A stretch of DNA of 64,000 nt from Alphaproteobacteria bacterium (lineage in GTDB: Bacteria; Pseudomonadota; Alphaproteobacteria; JANSWW01): the NCBI GenBank assembly GCA_024743275.1, contig JANSWW010000001.1:478300-542299 (forward strand). Direction: 5' to 3'. Of the stretch, positions 43,380-53,653 are shown in pieces. The translations under genes were made by a program, and so were the position numbers. The notes beneath the pieces were generated by a model. It ran no database searches and was not told the DNA's origin. It worked only from the letters and a program-made list of their open reading frames with translations. Each line of letters starts with the position of its first letter. The stretch's first letter is position 1.

Positions 43380-44351
43380 ATGAAACAGGTCTATCGGATC
43401 GGGATCGACTTCGGCGGCACCAAGATCGCCGGAATATTGCTTGACCCGTCGGGAACGGTCCTTGGCGAAATCCGTAAAGACACCCCGCGCGACGATTACC
43501 GGGGCTCCGTCGCGATGGTCGGGGACATCTGTAATGCCCTGAAATCCCTGGCGAATGTCGGAGATGCGACCGTCGGGGTCGGCATTCCCGGCTCGATCTC
43601 CCCACGGGCCGGGCTGATCCGCAACGCGAACTCCACCTGGCTCAACGGCCGTGCGTTCAAGGAGGATCTGGAAGCCGAGCTCGGTCAGCCCGTCCGGCTG
43701 GAGAACGACGCCAATTGTTTGGTTTTGTCGGAAGCGACCGACGGGGCGGCCCGCGATCGTCACACCGTCTTCGGGGTCATTCTCGGCACCGGCGTCGGCG
43801 GTGGCCTTGTGTTCGGAGGTCGTGTCTGGCCCGGCCGCAACCTGATCGCCGGCGAGTGGGGCCATAACCCCCTGCCCCAGCCGGAAGGCCTGGAGGACGA
43901 CAATCCTCCCGCCTGCTATTGCGGTCGCAAGGGCTGCCTTGAGGTCTATCTGTCAGGCCCGGGCCTCGCCCTGGATCATCGCCGACGCACCGGCGAGGGA
44001 CTATCGGCCCCAGAGATCGTCGCCGCGGCGGACCGCGGCGACCGCGGCGCCGAAGAGACCTTCGCCCGCTATTGCGCCCGACTCGGCTCGGCGCTTGCCC
44101 GGCTGGTCAATATCGTCGACCCGGACATCGTGGTCCTGGGCGGTGGCCTGTCCCGCGTGACCGCCCTCTACGACCGGATTCCGGCGGCGATGGCCCCCCA
44201 TATGTTCACCGACGTCTGGGATACGCCCGTCGTTCCGGCGATCCATGGCGACGCCAGCGGGGTCCGGGGCGCCGCCTGGCTGTGGCCCCAAGAGGGGGCG
44301 GGCGACGAAGCGGACGACGAAGCGGACGACGAAGCGGACGGGCAGCCATGA
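43380..44351 (+). CDS. ROK-family sugar kinase (fructokinase/N-acetylglucosamine kinase type)
   Basis: 323 residues from ATG 43380. ROK signatures: [12 protein letters not shown] phosphate loop, [11 protein letters not shown] with catalytic Asp, [12 protein letters not shown] and EWGHNPL, and the zinc motif [15 protein letters not shown] (C-x-C-G-x-x-G-C). Such kinases phosphorylate fructose, mannose or GlcNAc at O6. The C-terminus is a low-complexity acidic tail made by three exact 12-base repeats. Its stop overlaps the DNA polymerase IV start by ATGA, an unexpected pair. Confidence 0.93.
   Translation: MKQVYRIGIDFGGTKIAGILLDPSGTVLGEIRKDTPRDDYRGSVAMVGDICNALKSLANVGDATVGVGIPGSISPRAGLIRNANSTWLNGRAFKEDLEAELGQPVRLENDANCLVLSEATDGAARDRHTVFGVILGTGVGGGLVFGGRVWPGRNLIAGEWGHNPLPQPEGLEDDNPPACYCGRKGCLEVYLSGPGLALDHRRRTGEGLSAPEIVAAADRGDRGAEETFARYCARLGSALARLVNIVDPDIVVLGGGLSRVTALYDRIPAAMAPHMFTDVWDTPVVPAIHGDASGVRGAAWLWPQEGAGDEADDEADDEADGQP
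44304..44339 (+). repeat. 12-base tandem repeat at the 3' end of the ROK kinase gene
   Basis: Three perfect copies of GACGAAGCGGAC in frame, encoding D-E-A-D three times, just before the stop. The repeat is a slippage-prone sequence and could vary between strains without changing the kinase core. Confidence 0.85.
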
Positions 44352-45691
44352 CGGCCGTTTGCCGGGAATGCGCCGAGGCGGTCCCAGAAGACTGGCCGGA
44401 AGCGGCAGGCGAAGACTCGGGTCGCTGCCCGGCCTGCCAGTCTCCCCGGATCGCCCGCCACCCGGAACTGGACCGGCTGACCATTGCCCATATCGACTGC
44501 GACGCCTTCTACGCCTCGGTCGAGAAACGCGACAATCCGGATCTGGCCGACAAGCCGGTGATCGTCGGCGGCGGCCGGCGCGGGGTCGTGTCGGCCTGCT
44601 GTTATGTCGCCCGGCTATACGGGGTCCGGTCGGCCATGCCGATGTTCAAGGCGCTGACGGTCTGCCCGGACGCCGTGGTGATAAGGCCGGATATGGAGAA
44701 ATACAGCCGCGTCGGTCGCGAGGTCCGAGAGCGGATGCTGACCCTGACGCCGCTGGTCGAACCGCTGTCGATCGACGAGGCCTTCCTCGATCTCACCGGC
44801 ACGGAGCGTCTACACGGCCGCAGCCCCGCCCAAAGCCTGATCCGACTGGTGCTGGACATTGAGCGGGAGATCGGTGTCACCGCCTCGATCGGCCTCAGCT
44901 TCAACAAATTCCTCGCCAAGATCGCCTCCGACCTGGACAAGCCGAAGGGGTTCTCGGCGATCGGTCGGGACGAGGCCCTGGACTTCCTGGGCGAAAAACC
45001 GGTCGGCCTGCTCTGGGGGGTCGGCAAGAGCCTGAAGCAAAAGCTGGTCAAGGACGGCATCGAGACCATCGGGGATCTCAGGGCCTACGACCAGGCGACG
45101 CTGATGGCCCGATACGGCGCCATCGGCAGCCGGCTTTACCGCTTCAGCCGGGCCGAGGACGACCGCGAGGTCGATCCGACCTCGGAGGCGAAGAGCATCT
45201 CCTCCGAGACGACGTTCAACCAAGATCTTTCGAGCCTCGGCGATCTCAACCCTGTGCTCTGGCGGCTCTGCGAAAAGGTGATTCGGCGCTTGAAGCGGGC
45301 CGAACTGGCCGGTTGCACGGTCCAGCTCAAACTAAAAACGGACAAGTTCCAGACCCTCACCCGCTCCCGCGCGCTCGAAGACCCGACCCAGCTTGCCGAA
45401 CGGCTCTACCGGACCGCGGCGGCGATGCTGGAGAAGGAGGCGGACGGTCGCAAGTTCCGCCTCCTCGGCGTCGGCCTGTCGGATTTCGCCCAGCCGGAAT
45501 TCGCCGATCCGCCCGATCTCGTGGACACCGACCGGGACCGCAGCAAGAAGGTTGAGGCGGCGATGGACGCGGTCCGCGCCAAACTCGGGGAGACCGCGAT
45601 CATCAAAGGGCGAGGCCTAGATCAGCGACAGGACGCGGCGGGCCTTTCCTCCAGCACGTCGAGCCGCCCCCGCAGGACGAAGTCCCCATAA
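44348..45691 (+). CDS. dinB: DNA polymerase IV (DinB) with Cys4 N-terminal extension
   Basis: 447 residues from the ATGA overlap. A zinc-ribbon-like extension precedes the polymerase: Cys5, Cys8, Cys27 and Cys30 (CREC and CPAC). The Y-family core follows: [31 protein letters not shown] (catalytic Asp-Glu), helix-hairpin-helix [13 protein letters not shown], and the little-finger domain to about residue 420. The final 26 residues beyond KGRGL are unusual for DinB and overlap the convergent eipB gene by 70 bases. DinB extends mismatched or damaged primers in translesion synthesis. The Cys4 role is unknown. Confidence 0.92.
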   Translation: MTAVCRECAEAVPEDWPEAAGEDSGRCPACQSPRIARHPELDRLTIAHIDCDAFYASVEKRDNPDLADKPVIVGGGRRGVVSACCYVARLYGVRSAMPMFKALTVCPDAVVIRPDMEKYSRVGREVRERMLTLTPLVEPLSIDEAFLDLTGTERLHGRSPAQSLIRLVLDIEREIGVTASIGLSFNKFLAKIASDLDKPKGFSAIGRDEALDFLGEKPVGLLWGVGKSLKQKLVKDGIETIGDLRAYDQATLMARYGAIGSRLYRFSRAEDDREVDPTSEAKSISSETTFNQDLSSLGDLNPVLWRLCEKVIRRLKRAELAGCTVQLKLKTDKFQTLTRSRALEDPTQLAERLYRTAAAMLEKEADGRKFRLLGVGLSDFAQPEFADPPDLVDTDRDRSKKVEAAMDAVRAKLGETAIIKGRGLDQRQDAAGLSSSTSSRPRRTKSP

Positions 45692-46404
45692 TCCAGCCGG
45701 AGGTCCGAGGCGACCCCGTTTTCCCTGAGGATCATCTCGAGCTGGTAGGACGGCGTCTGCTCGATACTGCCGAAAGAAAAGAAGGACAGGGTGACCGGCC
45801 AACCGCGTCCCGAGCCGAGTTCGGCCTGGACCGCTCGCGGGGTTCCGATCACGGCTGTGATTTGGGTCGGCCCCTCGATATCACTGCCGTCGAAGACCTG
45901 ATGGGAGAGGAATTTCTCCCCCGCCAGCGCCGCCTCGAGAAGCGCCTGGCCGTGGCCCGCGGGAAAGAGCACGCCGGCTGGAAGGGTCCGGTTCAACGAC
46001 CCGTTGGGCCTGAGCTTGAGCGCGAAGCCGTCCCGCGCCCGTTCCGCGCTGCCCTCGACGAACAGGGTTTCGCCGGCCCCGGTCTGCTCGAAACGGAAAT
46101 CGAAGCTGGATCCGTCGCGCCGCTCCCGTCCCACGAAATTGGCGCCAAACTCGTTCACCTGCCCCCCATCGGCGTAGATCAGGATGGAATAGGCCTCGTT
46201 GATCTCGACGCTCTCACAGGTCTCGGTCCACTGAAAGGCGATCAGCCCGCCGGCATCCTCGATCGACTGCGCCCCGGTCGCCGAATCGAGGGTCAGCCGG
46301 TAAAGCGCCCGATGTGGCACGATGTTCGCGGCCATGGCCAGCGCCGGCGCAACCAGGACGCTCAACATCACGAGCGCTGAGGCGATTTGCGAAACGCCGG
46401 TCAT
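45622..46404 (-). CDS. eipB: EipB-like cell-envelope integrity protein (DUF1849)
   Basis: 260 residues from ATG 46404 (a TTG at 46419 is possible). N-terminal signal peptide [17 protein letters not shown], then [14 protein letters not shown], the hallmark opening of the DUF1849/EipB family. Two Cys form the family's conserved disulfide: Cys in TETCESVEI and the penultimate-region Cys in ASCR. EipB is a periplasmic beta-spiral protein supporting envelope integrity in alphaproteobacteria. Its 3' end overlaps the dinB tail on the other strand. Confidence 0.88.
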   Translation of the reverse strand: MTGVSQIASALVMLSVLVAPALAMAANIVPHRALYRLTLDSATGAQSIEDAGGLIAFQWTETCESVEINEAYSILIYADGGQVNEFGANFVGRERRDGSSFDFRFEQTGAGETLFVEGSAERARDGFALKLRPNGSLNRTLPAGVLFPAGHGQALLEAALAGEKFLSHQVFDGSDIEGPTQITAVIGTPRAVQAELGSGRGWPVTLSFFSFGSIEQTPSYQLEMILRENGVASDLRLDYGDFVLRGRLDVLEERPAASCR

Positions 46405-46461
46405 TTTCGACAACACCAAATGCCCGTTCCCTTATCCCTGCGGATCTCTCGGTGCCGTTAC

Positions 46462-46478
46462 TTGGCACGAGGGTTGCT
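46462..46478 (+). promoter_or_regulatory. Sigma-54 (RpoN) promoter upstream of the diguanylate cyclase gene
   Basis: TTGGCACGAGGGTTGCT matches the YTGGCACGRNNNTTGCW consensus at every fixed position. GG at 46464–46465 and GC at 46476–46477 are 12 bases apart start to start, as required. Start of transcription would be near 46489, 60 bases before the diguanylate cyclase ATG. Confidence 0.75.
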
Positions 46479-46548
46479 TCTTTGACAAGCGACGACGCGG
46501 GCAAGGCCGTCTTGGCCGTGCTCCGCGAGCATAAAGAGGCAGACCAAA

Positions 46549-47250
46549 ATGACGGTTGAAACGCTGAACAAACAGCCTGCGACGCAGCAAAGCGAGGCGG
46601 GCGTTCTGAGCCCCGAAATCCGCTCCTGGCTTGAGGAAGCGTCGACGCTGCTGCATGCCGCGAACCGTGAGGACGGCGACGGCAACGCCGCGGTCGCCCT
46701 GTCGCTGGCGATTGCCGAGGCCCAGAAGATCATCAACGATCAACAGGAAAGAATTGCCGCCCTGGAGGAACTTTCCCACACCGACGAGTTGACGGGTGTC
46801 CAAAACCGCCGCGGCTTTGCCCTGGAAATCGACCGACAGATCATGGACGCCGCCCGCCGTGGCCGGTCCGGAGCGATCATCTTCGTCGACTTGGATGGCT
46901 TCAAGGGGATCAACGACACCCATGGGCATGCCGCCGGGGACGCCGTTCTGAAGTCCGTCGCGGAGTTCCTGATGGATATGGTGCGCGGCGGCGATGCCGT
47001 GGGCCGGCTGGGGGGTGACGAGTTCGCCGTCATGCTGGCCGGTGTCGACCCGAAGAAGGCCGTGCGACGCGCCCATCAGATCCACCGGAAACTGGAAGCG
47101 ATCGACGTTACCTGGAACGGCGCCACGCTGCCGGTAAGGGCCAGCATGGGAACGGTCAGTTTCGACGGCTCATCCGTCGCCGCCGACATCATGAACGCCG
47201 CCGATCAGGCGATGTACGACGCCAAGCGGAGCCGCAAAAGCGCCGCCTGA
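46549..47250 (+). CDS. Diguanylate cyclase (GGDEF), single domain
   Basis: 233 residues with AGAGG upstream. The N-terminal 75 residues are helical and probably a coiled-coil or dimerisation segment (EAQKIINDQQERIAALEELS), with no receiver or transmembrane region. The GGDEF core has DELTGVQNRRGF, FVDLDGFKGINDTHGH and the active GRLGGDEFAVML; the inhibitory R-x-x-D (RGGD) precedes by five residues. It should make c-di-GMP in the cytoplasm. A consensus sigma-54 promoter lies upstream, so its expression likely needs RpoN and an enhancer-binding activator. Confidence 0.93.
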   Translation: MTVETLNKQPATQQSEAGVLSPEIRSWLEEASTLLHAANREDGDGNAAVALSLAIAEAQKIINDQQERIAALEELSHTDELTGVQNRRGFALEIDRQIMDAARRGRSGAIIFVDLDGFKGINDTHGHAAGDAVLKSVAEFLMDMVRGGDAVGRLGGDEFAVMLAGVDPKKAVRRAHQIHRKLEAIDVTWNGATLPVRASMGTVSFDGSSVAADIMNAADQAMYDAKRSRKSAA

Positions 47251-47273
47251 ACCAGAAATCTCAGAGTGGGTGA

Positions 47274-48176
47274 TTAGCGATCGCTACCGAATGAGGCAAA
47301 GGCGATCCCGCCGGACCGAACGTCGGGCTCGGGCTCCCGATCCACCGGGTTGCCATGCTCGCCGCCGCACACTTCCGAGCTACAGAACCGCGCGATGGAG
47401 GTCTGGGACCGTGGCAGCGCGGATGCACCGAACCTGTCGGCAGACCGGTCGACGGCCGCGATGACGCCCTGCGACTGCACGAGCGGATCGACCGTTAACG
47501 GATCCTCGCCATAGCGACCGACATCGGAATGTGTCACCCGGAAGACACTGACGCCGGCAACCTGCGCCTCGACAACGGCCGCCGTCGCCCCTTGGGTGCC
47601 CGCCACAAGCCGCGCCGTTTCCTGATCCGGCAGCGTCGCCGTCACCAGGTGGGTGCGTCGTTCGAAGACCACTGGGCGATCGTCACGCGGCGCCGGTCCG
47701 CCTTCAAACGCAAAGGATACGGGCTGCGCCTCGACGGCGCGGTAGTCCAGGCTCAGACGTTCGAAGGAGATCCGCGCCGACGCGAGGCTGCCCTCACCGG
47801 GCAGATCGGCGGCAAGGAGCCGCTCGGCTTCCTGGGCGGCGACATAGGCGTCGACCTGCTGACGCCAATCCTCCGCGATGCCGCCCACTTCCCCGGAGCC
47901 CGCAACGGCGGGGACGGGAGCCGGTTGGTCGCCAAGCTTCGCGATCAGGCTCTTCTCGCCCTCCGCAAAGGGCGTGCAGATCGGATCGCCGACCCAGAAA
48001 TTCAGCAGACGGCAGTCTTTTTCGACCATCGCCGACAAAACGTGATCCGTTGTCGTCTGTCCCGTCGCGACGAAGGAGACCCCGTCGAGCGCCAGGGAAA
48101 AGACAGACATGGGAGAAACCCCTGAACAGCCCCCCACAAGAATGGGGAGGGCCACGGCGACGGCTATGCGTTTCAT
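47274..48176 (-). CDS. Predicted lipoprotein, unknown function
   Basis: 300 residues with lipobox LVGGCSG after a short hydrophobic signal (AVAVALPIL), so an outer- or inner-membrane lipoprotein. It then has LDGVSFVATGQTTTDHVLSAMVEKDCRLLNF, a pattern I associate with small alphaproteobacterial lipoproteins of unknown function (SxxATGKTxxDHxLS), plus several Cys (ICTPF, RFCSSEVCGG) that could form disulfides. The C-terminal 120 residues are predicted loose. It converges with the diguanylate cyclase gene. Function unknown. Confidence 0.75.
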   Translation of the reverse strand: MKRIAVAVALPILVGGCSGVSPMSVFSLALDGVSFVATGQTTTDHVLSAMVEKDCRLLNFWVGDPICTPFAEGEKSLIAKLGDQPAPVPAVAGSGEVGGIAEDWRQQVDAYVAAQEAERLLAADLPGEGSLASARISFERLSLDYRAVEAQPVSFAFEGGPAPRDDRPVVFERRTHLVTATLPDQETARLVAGTQGATAAVVEAQVAGVSVFRVTHSDVGRYGEDPLTVDPLVQSQGVIAAVDRSADRFGASALPRSQTSIARFCSSEVCGGEHGNPVDREPEPDVRSGGIAFASFGSDR

Positions 48177-48489
48177 GATGAGGCTCCCGAACTCGCTCCC
48201 GGTGTTAAGATTCTGACAAATTCGGGATTCGAGGGCAACAGCAATTCCCTAAATTTGCCCTATTTTTGGAGTTTCGGGCCGATTTCACCCCTAAATCTTG
48301 TGTATAGAGACTCTCGATTCTGGAGAACGAGACGAAAACAAGGTTAACAAATCAACCGCCATGGCCGTTGTCGGACGCCGGCACTATCGCTATACCGAGC
48401 CCTATATTGGGCGCTATACCGGCATGCCACCCGCCGCCATCACGCCCGACTTTCAAACGCTCGCCCTTCGGAAAGACCATAGGAAGTAT
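48177..48489. other. Intergenic region between the lipoprotein and RNase D genes
   Basis: 313 bases, AT-rich in the middle (48225–48300), with divergent genes on either side, so it must contain both promoters. I see no perfect boxes. The rnd frame stays open far upstream (first ATG at 48298), but those residues look non-conserved and do not read as a gene. Confidence 0.5.
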
Positions 48490-49638
48490 ATGACTGTTCT
48501 CACCGACACCCAGGCGCTTGCCGAAACCTGCGAGCGGCTGAGCCGGGAACGCTATGTGACCGTCGACACCGAGTTTCTCCGCGACCGGACCTACTATCCG
48601 CAGCTCTGCCTCGTTCAGTTGGGCGGTCAGGAGGAGACCGTGGCGGTGGATACCTTGGCGCCGGAACTGGACCTCGCGCCGCTGTTCGATCTGATGGCGG
48701 CCCCGGATATCCTCAAGGTCTTTCACGCGGCCCGGCAGGACATCGAGATATTCGTCAACCTGATGGGCGCCGTCCCGGCCCCGCTGTTCGACACCCAGAT
48801 CGCCGCCATGGTCTGCGGCTTTGGCGACCAGATCGGCTACGAGCCCCTGGTGGTCGCCATCACCGGTGCCCAGGTCGACAAATCATCGCGCTTCACAGAC
48901 TGGTCCCATCGGCCGCTGAGCCAGCGGCAGATCGACTATGCGCTTTCCGACGTGACCCATCTGCGCAAGGTCTTCGAGCATCTCGAAGCGCGACTCGACG
49001 AGACCGGACGGGGCCATTGGCTGGAGGACGAGATCGCCGCCCTCACCGACCAGGAGAGCTATGGCGTCGATCCGGAGGAAAGCTGGCGGCGGCTCAAGCC
49101 GCGCACCGACAAGCCGAAATTCCTCAGCATCCTGAAGTCCCTGGCCGCCTGGCGCGAAAAGGAGGCGCAACGGCGCAACCAACCCCGCAACCGAATCCTG
49201 CGCGACGAAGCCCTGATGGAGATCGCCTCCTCCGACCCGGCCGACGCCGACGCCCTCGGCCGGCTTCGGTCAATGGGTGAGAAGCAGGCCCACGGCCCGG
49301 TCGGCACTGCGATTCTGGCCGCGGTGGAGGAGGGACGGAACCGGCCTAAGGCGGAACGGCCGAGCCTGCCGAAATCGTCACGCCAGGCCGGCCCCAAAGG
49401 CCCCCTGATCGAGCTGTTGCGGGTGCTCCTGAAACATAAATGCGAGACCCATCAGGTCGCCCAGAAACTCCTCGCCTCGGCCGCCGATCTGGAGGCCATC
49501 GCTCTGGGGAGCGACGACGTGCCCGCGTTCAAGGGGTGGCGCCGGGAAGTCTTCGGCGCGGATGCCGAACGGCTGCGGCGAGGCCAGCTCGCCATCGGCT
49601 GCGACCAGGAAACCCTGGTGCTGTTCGACCGGGATTGA
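48490..49638 (+). CDS. rnd: Ribonuclease D
   Basis: 382 residues from ATG 48490, preceded by AGGAAG, the normal RNase D length; upstream in-frame ATGs would add up to 64 residues. The DEDD exonuclease motifs are VTVDTEFLRDRTYY, KVFHAARQDIEIFV and YALSDVTHLRKV (D-E-D with the Tyr of DEDDy). An HRDC domain is near residues 210–290 (LKSLAAWREKEAQRRNQPRNRIL). RNase D trims tRNA 3' ends. It lies head to tail with the convergent Ppx/GppA gene, part of the conserved rnd–ppx–ppk group in alphaproteobacteria. Confidence 0.95.
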   Translation: MTVLTDTQALAETCERLSRERYVTVDTEFLRDRTYYPQLCLVQLGGQEETVAVDTLAPELDLAPLFDLMAAPDILKVFHAARQDIEIFVNLMGAVPAPLFDTQIAAMVCGFGDQIGYEPLVVAITGAQVDKSSRFTDWSHRPLSQRQIDYALSDVTHLRKVFEHLEARLDETGRGHWLEDEIAALTDQESYGVDPEESWRRLKPRTDKPKFLSILKSLAAWREKEAQRRNQPRNRILRDEALMEIASSDPADADALGRLRSMGEKQAHGPVGTAILAAVEEGRNRPKAERPSLPKSSRQAGPKGPLIELLRVLLKHKCETHQVAQKLLASAADLEAIALGSDDVPAFKGWRREVFGADAERLRRGQLAIGCDQETLVLFDRD

Positions 49639-49682
49639 TCCCATCGCAACGCGACCGGGTGCCCCCCCGGATCAGTTGCCTA

Positions 49683-51215
49683 TCAGCCCTGAGGGACGAT
49701 CCGCGGCTTGAGCCCGACATTGGCCGCCAGCGCCTGTAGGCGCCGCTGCACCGTATCGCCCGTCACCGATCCATGCCGCGCCGGCGGAATGAGGCAAAGG
49801 GCGCCGCGATCGATCTCCAAGCGGCTTTCCTCGAGCAGCGACGCCGTCCCGCCCGACAGGGTATGGGCGAGCCGCAGGGCCAGCCCCAGCCTTTCCGCCC
49901 GCTTCGTCAGATCGGGTCCGGCCAATCCCATGGCGACCGACGCGGCCTCCGGCAGGATCTTGCCGACATACCGGGCCATGACGGACAGCGCCATATAGGC
50001 GCGGCCGATGTGATCGACCCCCAGCACGGGCAGGTGCAGGACTTTCTGATGGGCGAATTCCGCCCGGTAGTCGGGATGCATGGCCCAGCCGATATCCGAG
50101 AGGGTACAAGCGGCGAGCCGCAACCGGCGCTCCGCCGCACTGTCGCCACGGAACAGCGGATCCGTCCATGCGGCCAGGGCGTCGCCATGGGGCTCGAAGC
50201 GGCCATTCGCCGTCGCCAGCGACCGGGAGAACAGCAACAGCGGGTCGTCGGCCCGCTCCTCGTCCTCCAGCCGGTCATAGACACAGCCCTCCCGCAGGCC
50301 GGTGCCCGAGAACACGATCTGATCCGGCTCGGCTGTCTCGATAAGCTGCTTGAGCAACAAGGCCGCATGGGGGACCGTTTCCTGCCGCCGCTTGCTCACC
50401 GCGGGGACCGGTTTCGGATCGGACGCACCGATCCGGCCCGCCAGCTGGCCGAGAAAGCCGATCAGGTCCTTTGCCGGCACCCGATAGCCGTGAATGATGT
50501 GCAGGGGATAACCGCTCTCGGCCATATAGGACTTGGCCACCGAACGCCAGGCCCCGCCCACCGCGTAGAAGGCCTGCCCCTTGAGGGCGCCCTTGAGCCA
50601 GGGCACCTCGGCCAGATGGCCTTCGATATGGCTTGCGAGCTTGCGCGTGCCCCCGATGCCGGTCTGGGCCAGGCGCAGCGGCCCAAGCGGCAGGGAGGTC
50701 ATCTCTTTGGTCTCACCCTTGTCGCAGACGATCAGTTCCAGGCTCCCGCCGCCGAGGTCGCCGACCACGCCATCCGCCTGCGGGAAGCCCGCGATCACGC
50801 CCATCGCCGACAGACGCGCCTCCTCGAAGCCGGAAACGGTCCGGATATGAATGCCGATGCGCCGTGCCACTTCGTTGACGAAGTCCGGCCCGTTCTCCGC
50901 CTCGCGAACCGCCGCCGTGGCGACGATGTCGAGGTTTTCCCGCCGCACGCCCATCGCCTCGGCGATGGACACGAAGCGGCCGAGATTGGCGAAGGCGCTG
51001 GCCACGCCTTCCTCCGCCAACCGGCCGGTCTGGGCGATGTTGCGGCCGAGCCCGGACAACGCCTTCTCGTTGAACAACGGGATAGGCATCCGGCTGATCG
51101 AATCGAAGACAACCAGGCGAATCGAGTTGGACCCGATATCGAGAACGCCCATCGGCGTCGGATGCGATATGGGGGCGCCGTCGAGCCGCGCCATCGCTGC
51201 ACCATCTGGAGACAT
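49683..51215 (-). CDS. ppx: Exopolyphosphatase / pppGpp phosphohydrolase (Ppx/GppA)
   Basis: 510 residues. The ASKHA fold starts GVLDIGSNSIRLVVFD, with ENLDIVATAAVREAENGPDF and DLGGGSLELIVCD, and a C-terminal HD-like extension as in Ppx. Family members cleave polyphosphate or the guanosine pentaphosphate alarmone. It follows ppk on the same strand by about 90 bases, the usual pairing controlling polyphosphate turnover. The start is not marked by a strong ribosome site; an ATG seven codons in (MARLDGAP) is a possible alternative. Confidence 0.93.
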   Translation of the reverse strand: MSPDGAAMARLDGAPISHPTPMGVLDIGSNSIRLVVFDSISRMPIPLFNEKALSGLGRNIAQTGRLAEEGVASAFANLGRFVSIAEAMGVRRENLDIVATAAVREAENGPDFVNEVARRIGIHIRTVSGFEEARLSAMGVIAGFPQADGVVGDLGGGSLELIVCDKGETKEMTSLPLGPLRLAQTGIGGTRKLASHIEGHLAEVPWLKGALKGQAFYAVGGAWRSVAKSYMAESGYPLHIIHGYRVPAKDLIGFLGQLAGRIGASDPKPVPAVSKRRQETVPHAALLLKQLIETAEPDQIVFSGTGLREGCVYDRLEDEERADDPLLLFSRSLATANGRFEPHGDALAAWTDPLFRGDSAAERRLRLAACTLSDIGWAMHPDYRAEFAHQKVLHLPVLGVDHIGRAYMALSVMARYVGKILPEAASVAMGLAGPDLTKRAERLGLALRLAHTLSGGTASLLEESRLEIDRGALCLIPPARHGSVTGDTVQRRLQALAANVGLKPRIVPQG

Positions 51216-51305
51216 GAGGGGTAAGATGCGGAACCGAGCGGCCGCGTCAATAACCCACTTTGAGTTTTTCTAAACTAGGTAAACGAACGGCCAACAGGAC
51301 TGCCG

Positions 51306-53459
51306 TTAACTGCCGCCGAGTTCGAGCCGGGGCAACGGTTTCGATGCGTCCAGCGCCTTGCCGCGACCCGACAGACTGGGATTGGTCATGAAGTAGTGAT
51401 GCACCGAGAAGGGCTGATCGCCCGGCTCGAGACGGCTATACCCGCCCTCCGCATCCAGCTCCCAACTATGCAGAGTGTCCTTGAGATTGGCGACCATGAT
51501 CTGGTCGAGGATCTGGGCATGGACCGTTGGGTTCTCGATCGGCACCAGCAATTCGACCCGCCGGTTGAGATTGCGCTGCATCAGATCCGCCGACGAGATG
51601 AAGATATGGGCGCCCGGATTGGGCAGATCGGACCCGTTGCCGAAGACATAGATCCGGCTGTGCTCGAGGAACCGCCCGACAATCGATTTGACGCGGATGT
51701 TCTCGGACAGTCCCGGCACGCCGGGCCGGAGGCTACAGATCCCGCGGCACACCACCTCGACCGGCACCCCGGCCTGGGACGCCCGGTAGAGGGCGTCGAT
51801 AATCCTGGGATCGACCAACTGGTTCATCTTGAGCCAGATGCCCGACGGCTTGCCGGCCTTGCAGTTGGCGATCTCCGCGTCGATGTGGTCCTCGATCACC
51901 TTCCGGAGGGTGTGAGGGGCGCAGGACAGCTTTTTGAGCCCCTCCGGCTTGGCGTATCCCGTCATGAAATTGAAGATCTTCGCCGCGTCCTGACAGATGT
52001 CCCGATCGCAGGTGAAGAAAGAGAGGTCGGTATAGATCTTCGCCGTGATGGGATGATAGTTCCCGGTCCCGAGATGGCAGTAGGACTTGAGGCCGCCGGA
52101 CTCGCGCCGCACGACCAGCGAGATCTTGGCGTGCGTCTTAAGATCGATGAAGCCGAAAACGACCTGCGCACCCGCCCGCTCGAGATCGCGGGCCCAGCGG
52201 ATGTTCGCCTCCTCGTCGAAGCGCGCCTTCAATTCGACCATCGCGGTCACCGACTTGCCGGCCTCCGCCGCTTCCATCAGGGCGGCGACGATGGGCGAGT
52301 CCTTGGACGTCCGGTAGAGCGTCTGCTTGATCGAGATAACATTCGGATCCCGGGCCGCCTGGCGAATGAACTGGACCACCACGTCGAAGCTCTCGAAGGG
52401 ATGATGAACGACAAAGTCCTTGTGGCTGATCGCGGCGAAGCAATCGCCGGCGAAGTCCCGGACACGCTCCGGGAAACGGGCGGCATAGGGGTCGAAGGTC
52501 AGTTCCGGCCGGTCGACGATGAGCTGCTTCACATCCTCCAGACCGATGATCTCCTCGACCGAAATCATGTCGTTCGGATCCGCGTCGACCTGTTCGCGGA
52601 CGAAATCGACCAAGTCGTGCGGCATCGCACCGGTCGTGGTCAGCCGGATGACGTGGCCGCGCCGGCGGCGGCGCAACGCCGATTCGAACTGGCGCACCAG
52701 GTCCTCCGCCTCCTCCTCGATCTCCATTTCGGAATCGCGGATGATCCGGAACATGCCGTGGCTTTCCAATTCGAAGGTCGGAAAGAGATCCTGGTAGTGG
52801 GCCATCACCAGGTCCTCGATCATGACGAAGCGCACCGGTGTTCCCGGCAGCCGCACGAAGCGGCCGATCTGGGCCGGCAAGGGAATCAAGGCCTCGATAC
52901 GCTCGTCATCCCCCTGCTGCACCAGTTTGAGAACCAGGGCGACACCCTTGTTGGGGATGAAGGGGGTCGGATGGGCGGGGTCGATCGCCAGCGGGGTCAG
53001 CACCGGGAACACGTGACCGGTGAAGAAATCGGTCGCCCATTTCCGGTCCTCGCCGTCGAGGTCAGCGACCTTGACGACGGAGATCCCCTCGCCTTCCATC
53101 AGCACCCGCAGTTCTTTCCAGACACGCTGCTGATTGGACATGATCCGGCGCACCACATCGCCGATGGCGACCAATTGCTGTTCGGCGGTCAAACCATCCT
53201 CCGACAGCGTTTTCACACCGGCGGTCACCTGGCCTTTGAGGCCGGCGACCCGGACCATGTAGAACTCATCGAGAATGGCGGCACTGATCGACAGGAAGCG
53301 GAGCCGTTCGAGCAGCGGATTGCGCGGGTTCATCGACTCTTCGAGCACCCGCTCGTTGAAGGACAGCCAGGAGAGTTCGCGATTGATGAAGCGATTGGGG
53401 TCGCTCAACGTGATCCGGTCCGGAGCGATTTCCGTTTCCTGGATATCCACTGCGCTCAT
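51306..53459 (-). CDS. ppk1: Polyphosphate kinase
   Basis: 717 residues from ATG 53459, with GGGGAG upstream; the reading frame goes on upstream but those residues are Arg-rich and not conserved. PPK1 blocks: [50 protein letters not shown], and the autophosphorylated His region [17 protein letters not shown], with [22 protein letters not shown]. It transfers gamma-phosphate from ATP to polyphosphate at the inner membrane. Paired with ppx downstream, it fits stress and stationary-phase phosphate storage. Confidence 0.97.
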   Translation of the reverse strand: MSAVDIQETEIAPDRITLSDPNRFINRELSWLSFNERVLEESMNPRNPLLERLRFLSISAAILDEFYMVRVAGLKGQVTAGVKTLSEDGLTAEQQLVAIGDVVRRIMSNQQRVWKELRVLMEGEGISVVKVADLDGEDRKWATDFFTGHVFPVLTPLAIDPAHPTPFIPNKGVALVLKLVQQGDDERIEALIPLPAQIGRFVRLPGTPVRFVMIEDLVMAHYQDLFPTFELESHGMFRIIRDSEMEIEEEAEDLVRQFESALRRRRRGHVIRLTTTGAMPHDLVDFVREQVDADPNDMISVEEIIGLEDVKQLIVDRPELTFDPYAARFPERVRDFAGDCFAAISHKDFVVHHPFESFDVVVQFIRQAARDPNVISIKQTLYRTSKDSPIVAALMEAAEAGKSVTAMVELKARFDEEANIRWARDLERAGAQVVFGFIDLKTHAKISLVVRRESGGLKSYCHLGTGNYHPITAKIYTDLSFFTCDRDICQDAAKIFNFMTGYAKPEGLKKLSCAPHTLRKVIEDHIDAEIANCKAGKPSGIWLKMNQLVDPRIIDALYRASQAGVPVEVVCRGICSLRPGVPGLSENIRVKSIVGRFLEHSRIYVFGNGSDLPNPGAHIFISSADLMQRNLNRRVELLVPIENPTVHAQILDQIMVANLKDTLHSWELDAEGGYSRLEPGDQPFSVHHYFMTNPSLSGRGKALDASKPLPRLELGGS

Positions 53460-53653
53460 TTCCACTCCCCTTGGCTGCCGCGTCGGCCTTGTCCGGCCGC
53501 CGTCCCCGGCGTTCCTGTTTCCCGTCGGGGCGGCCGCGCGTCGTTTCCGACGCCCCCGTTCTAACACCTTGTCGATGACCCTTTCATGACATGATGCCGC
53601 CATCGCGCGGGTTGAAGGGGCGCGCCGTCGCATTTCGTCCTCCCGCCCGGCGG

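Noticed and set aside
48298..48489. Upstream extension of RNase D to the first in-frame ATG.
   Set aside because: Residues look unconserved and the ATG at 48490 has a proper AGGAAG site and normal protein length.
51396..53564. 722-codon frame opposite ppk.
   Set aside because: Mirror of polyphosphate kinase codons, no family motif, no ribosome site of note.
53460..53653. Extension of ppk into the gap and possible small gene there.
   Set aside because: Arg-rich translation with no ribosome site; nothing else seen in the gap.
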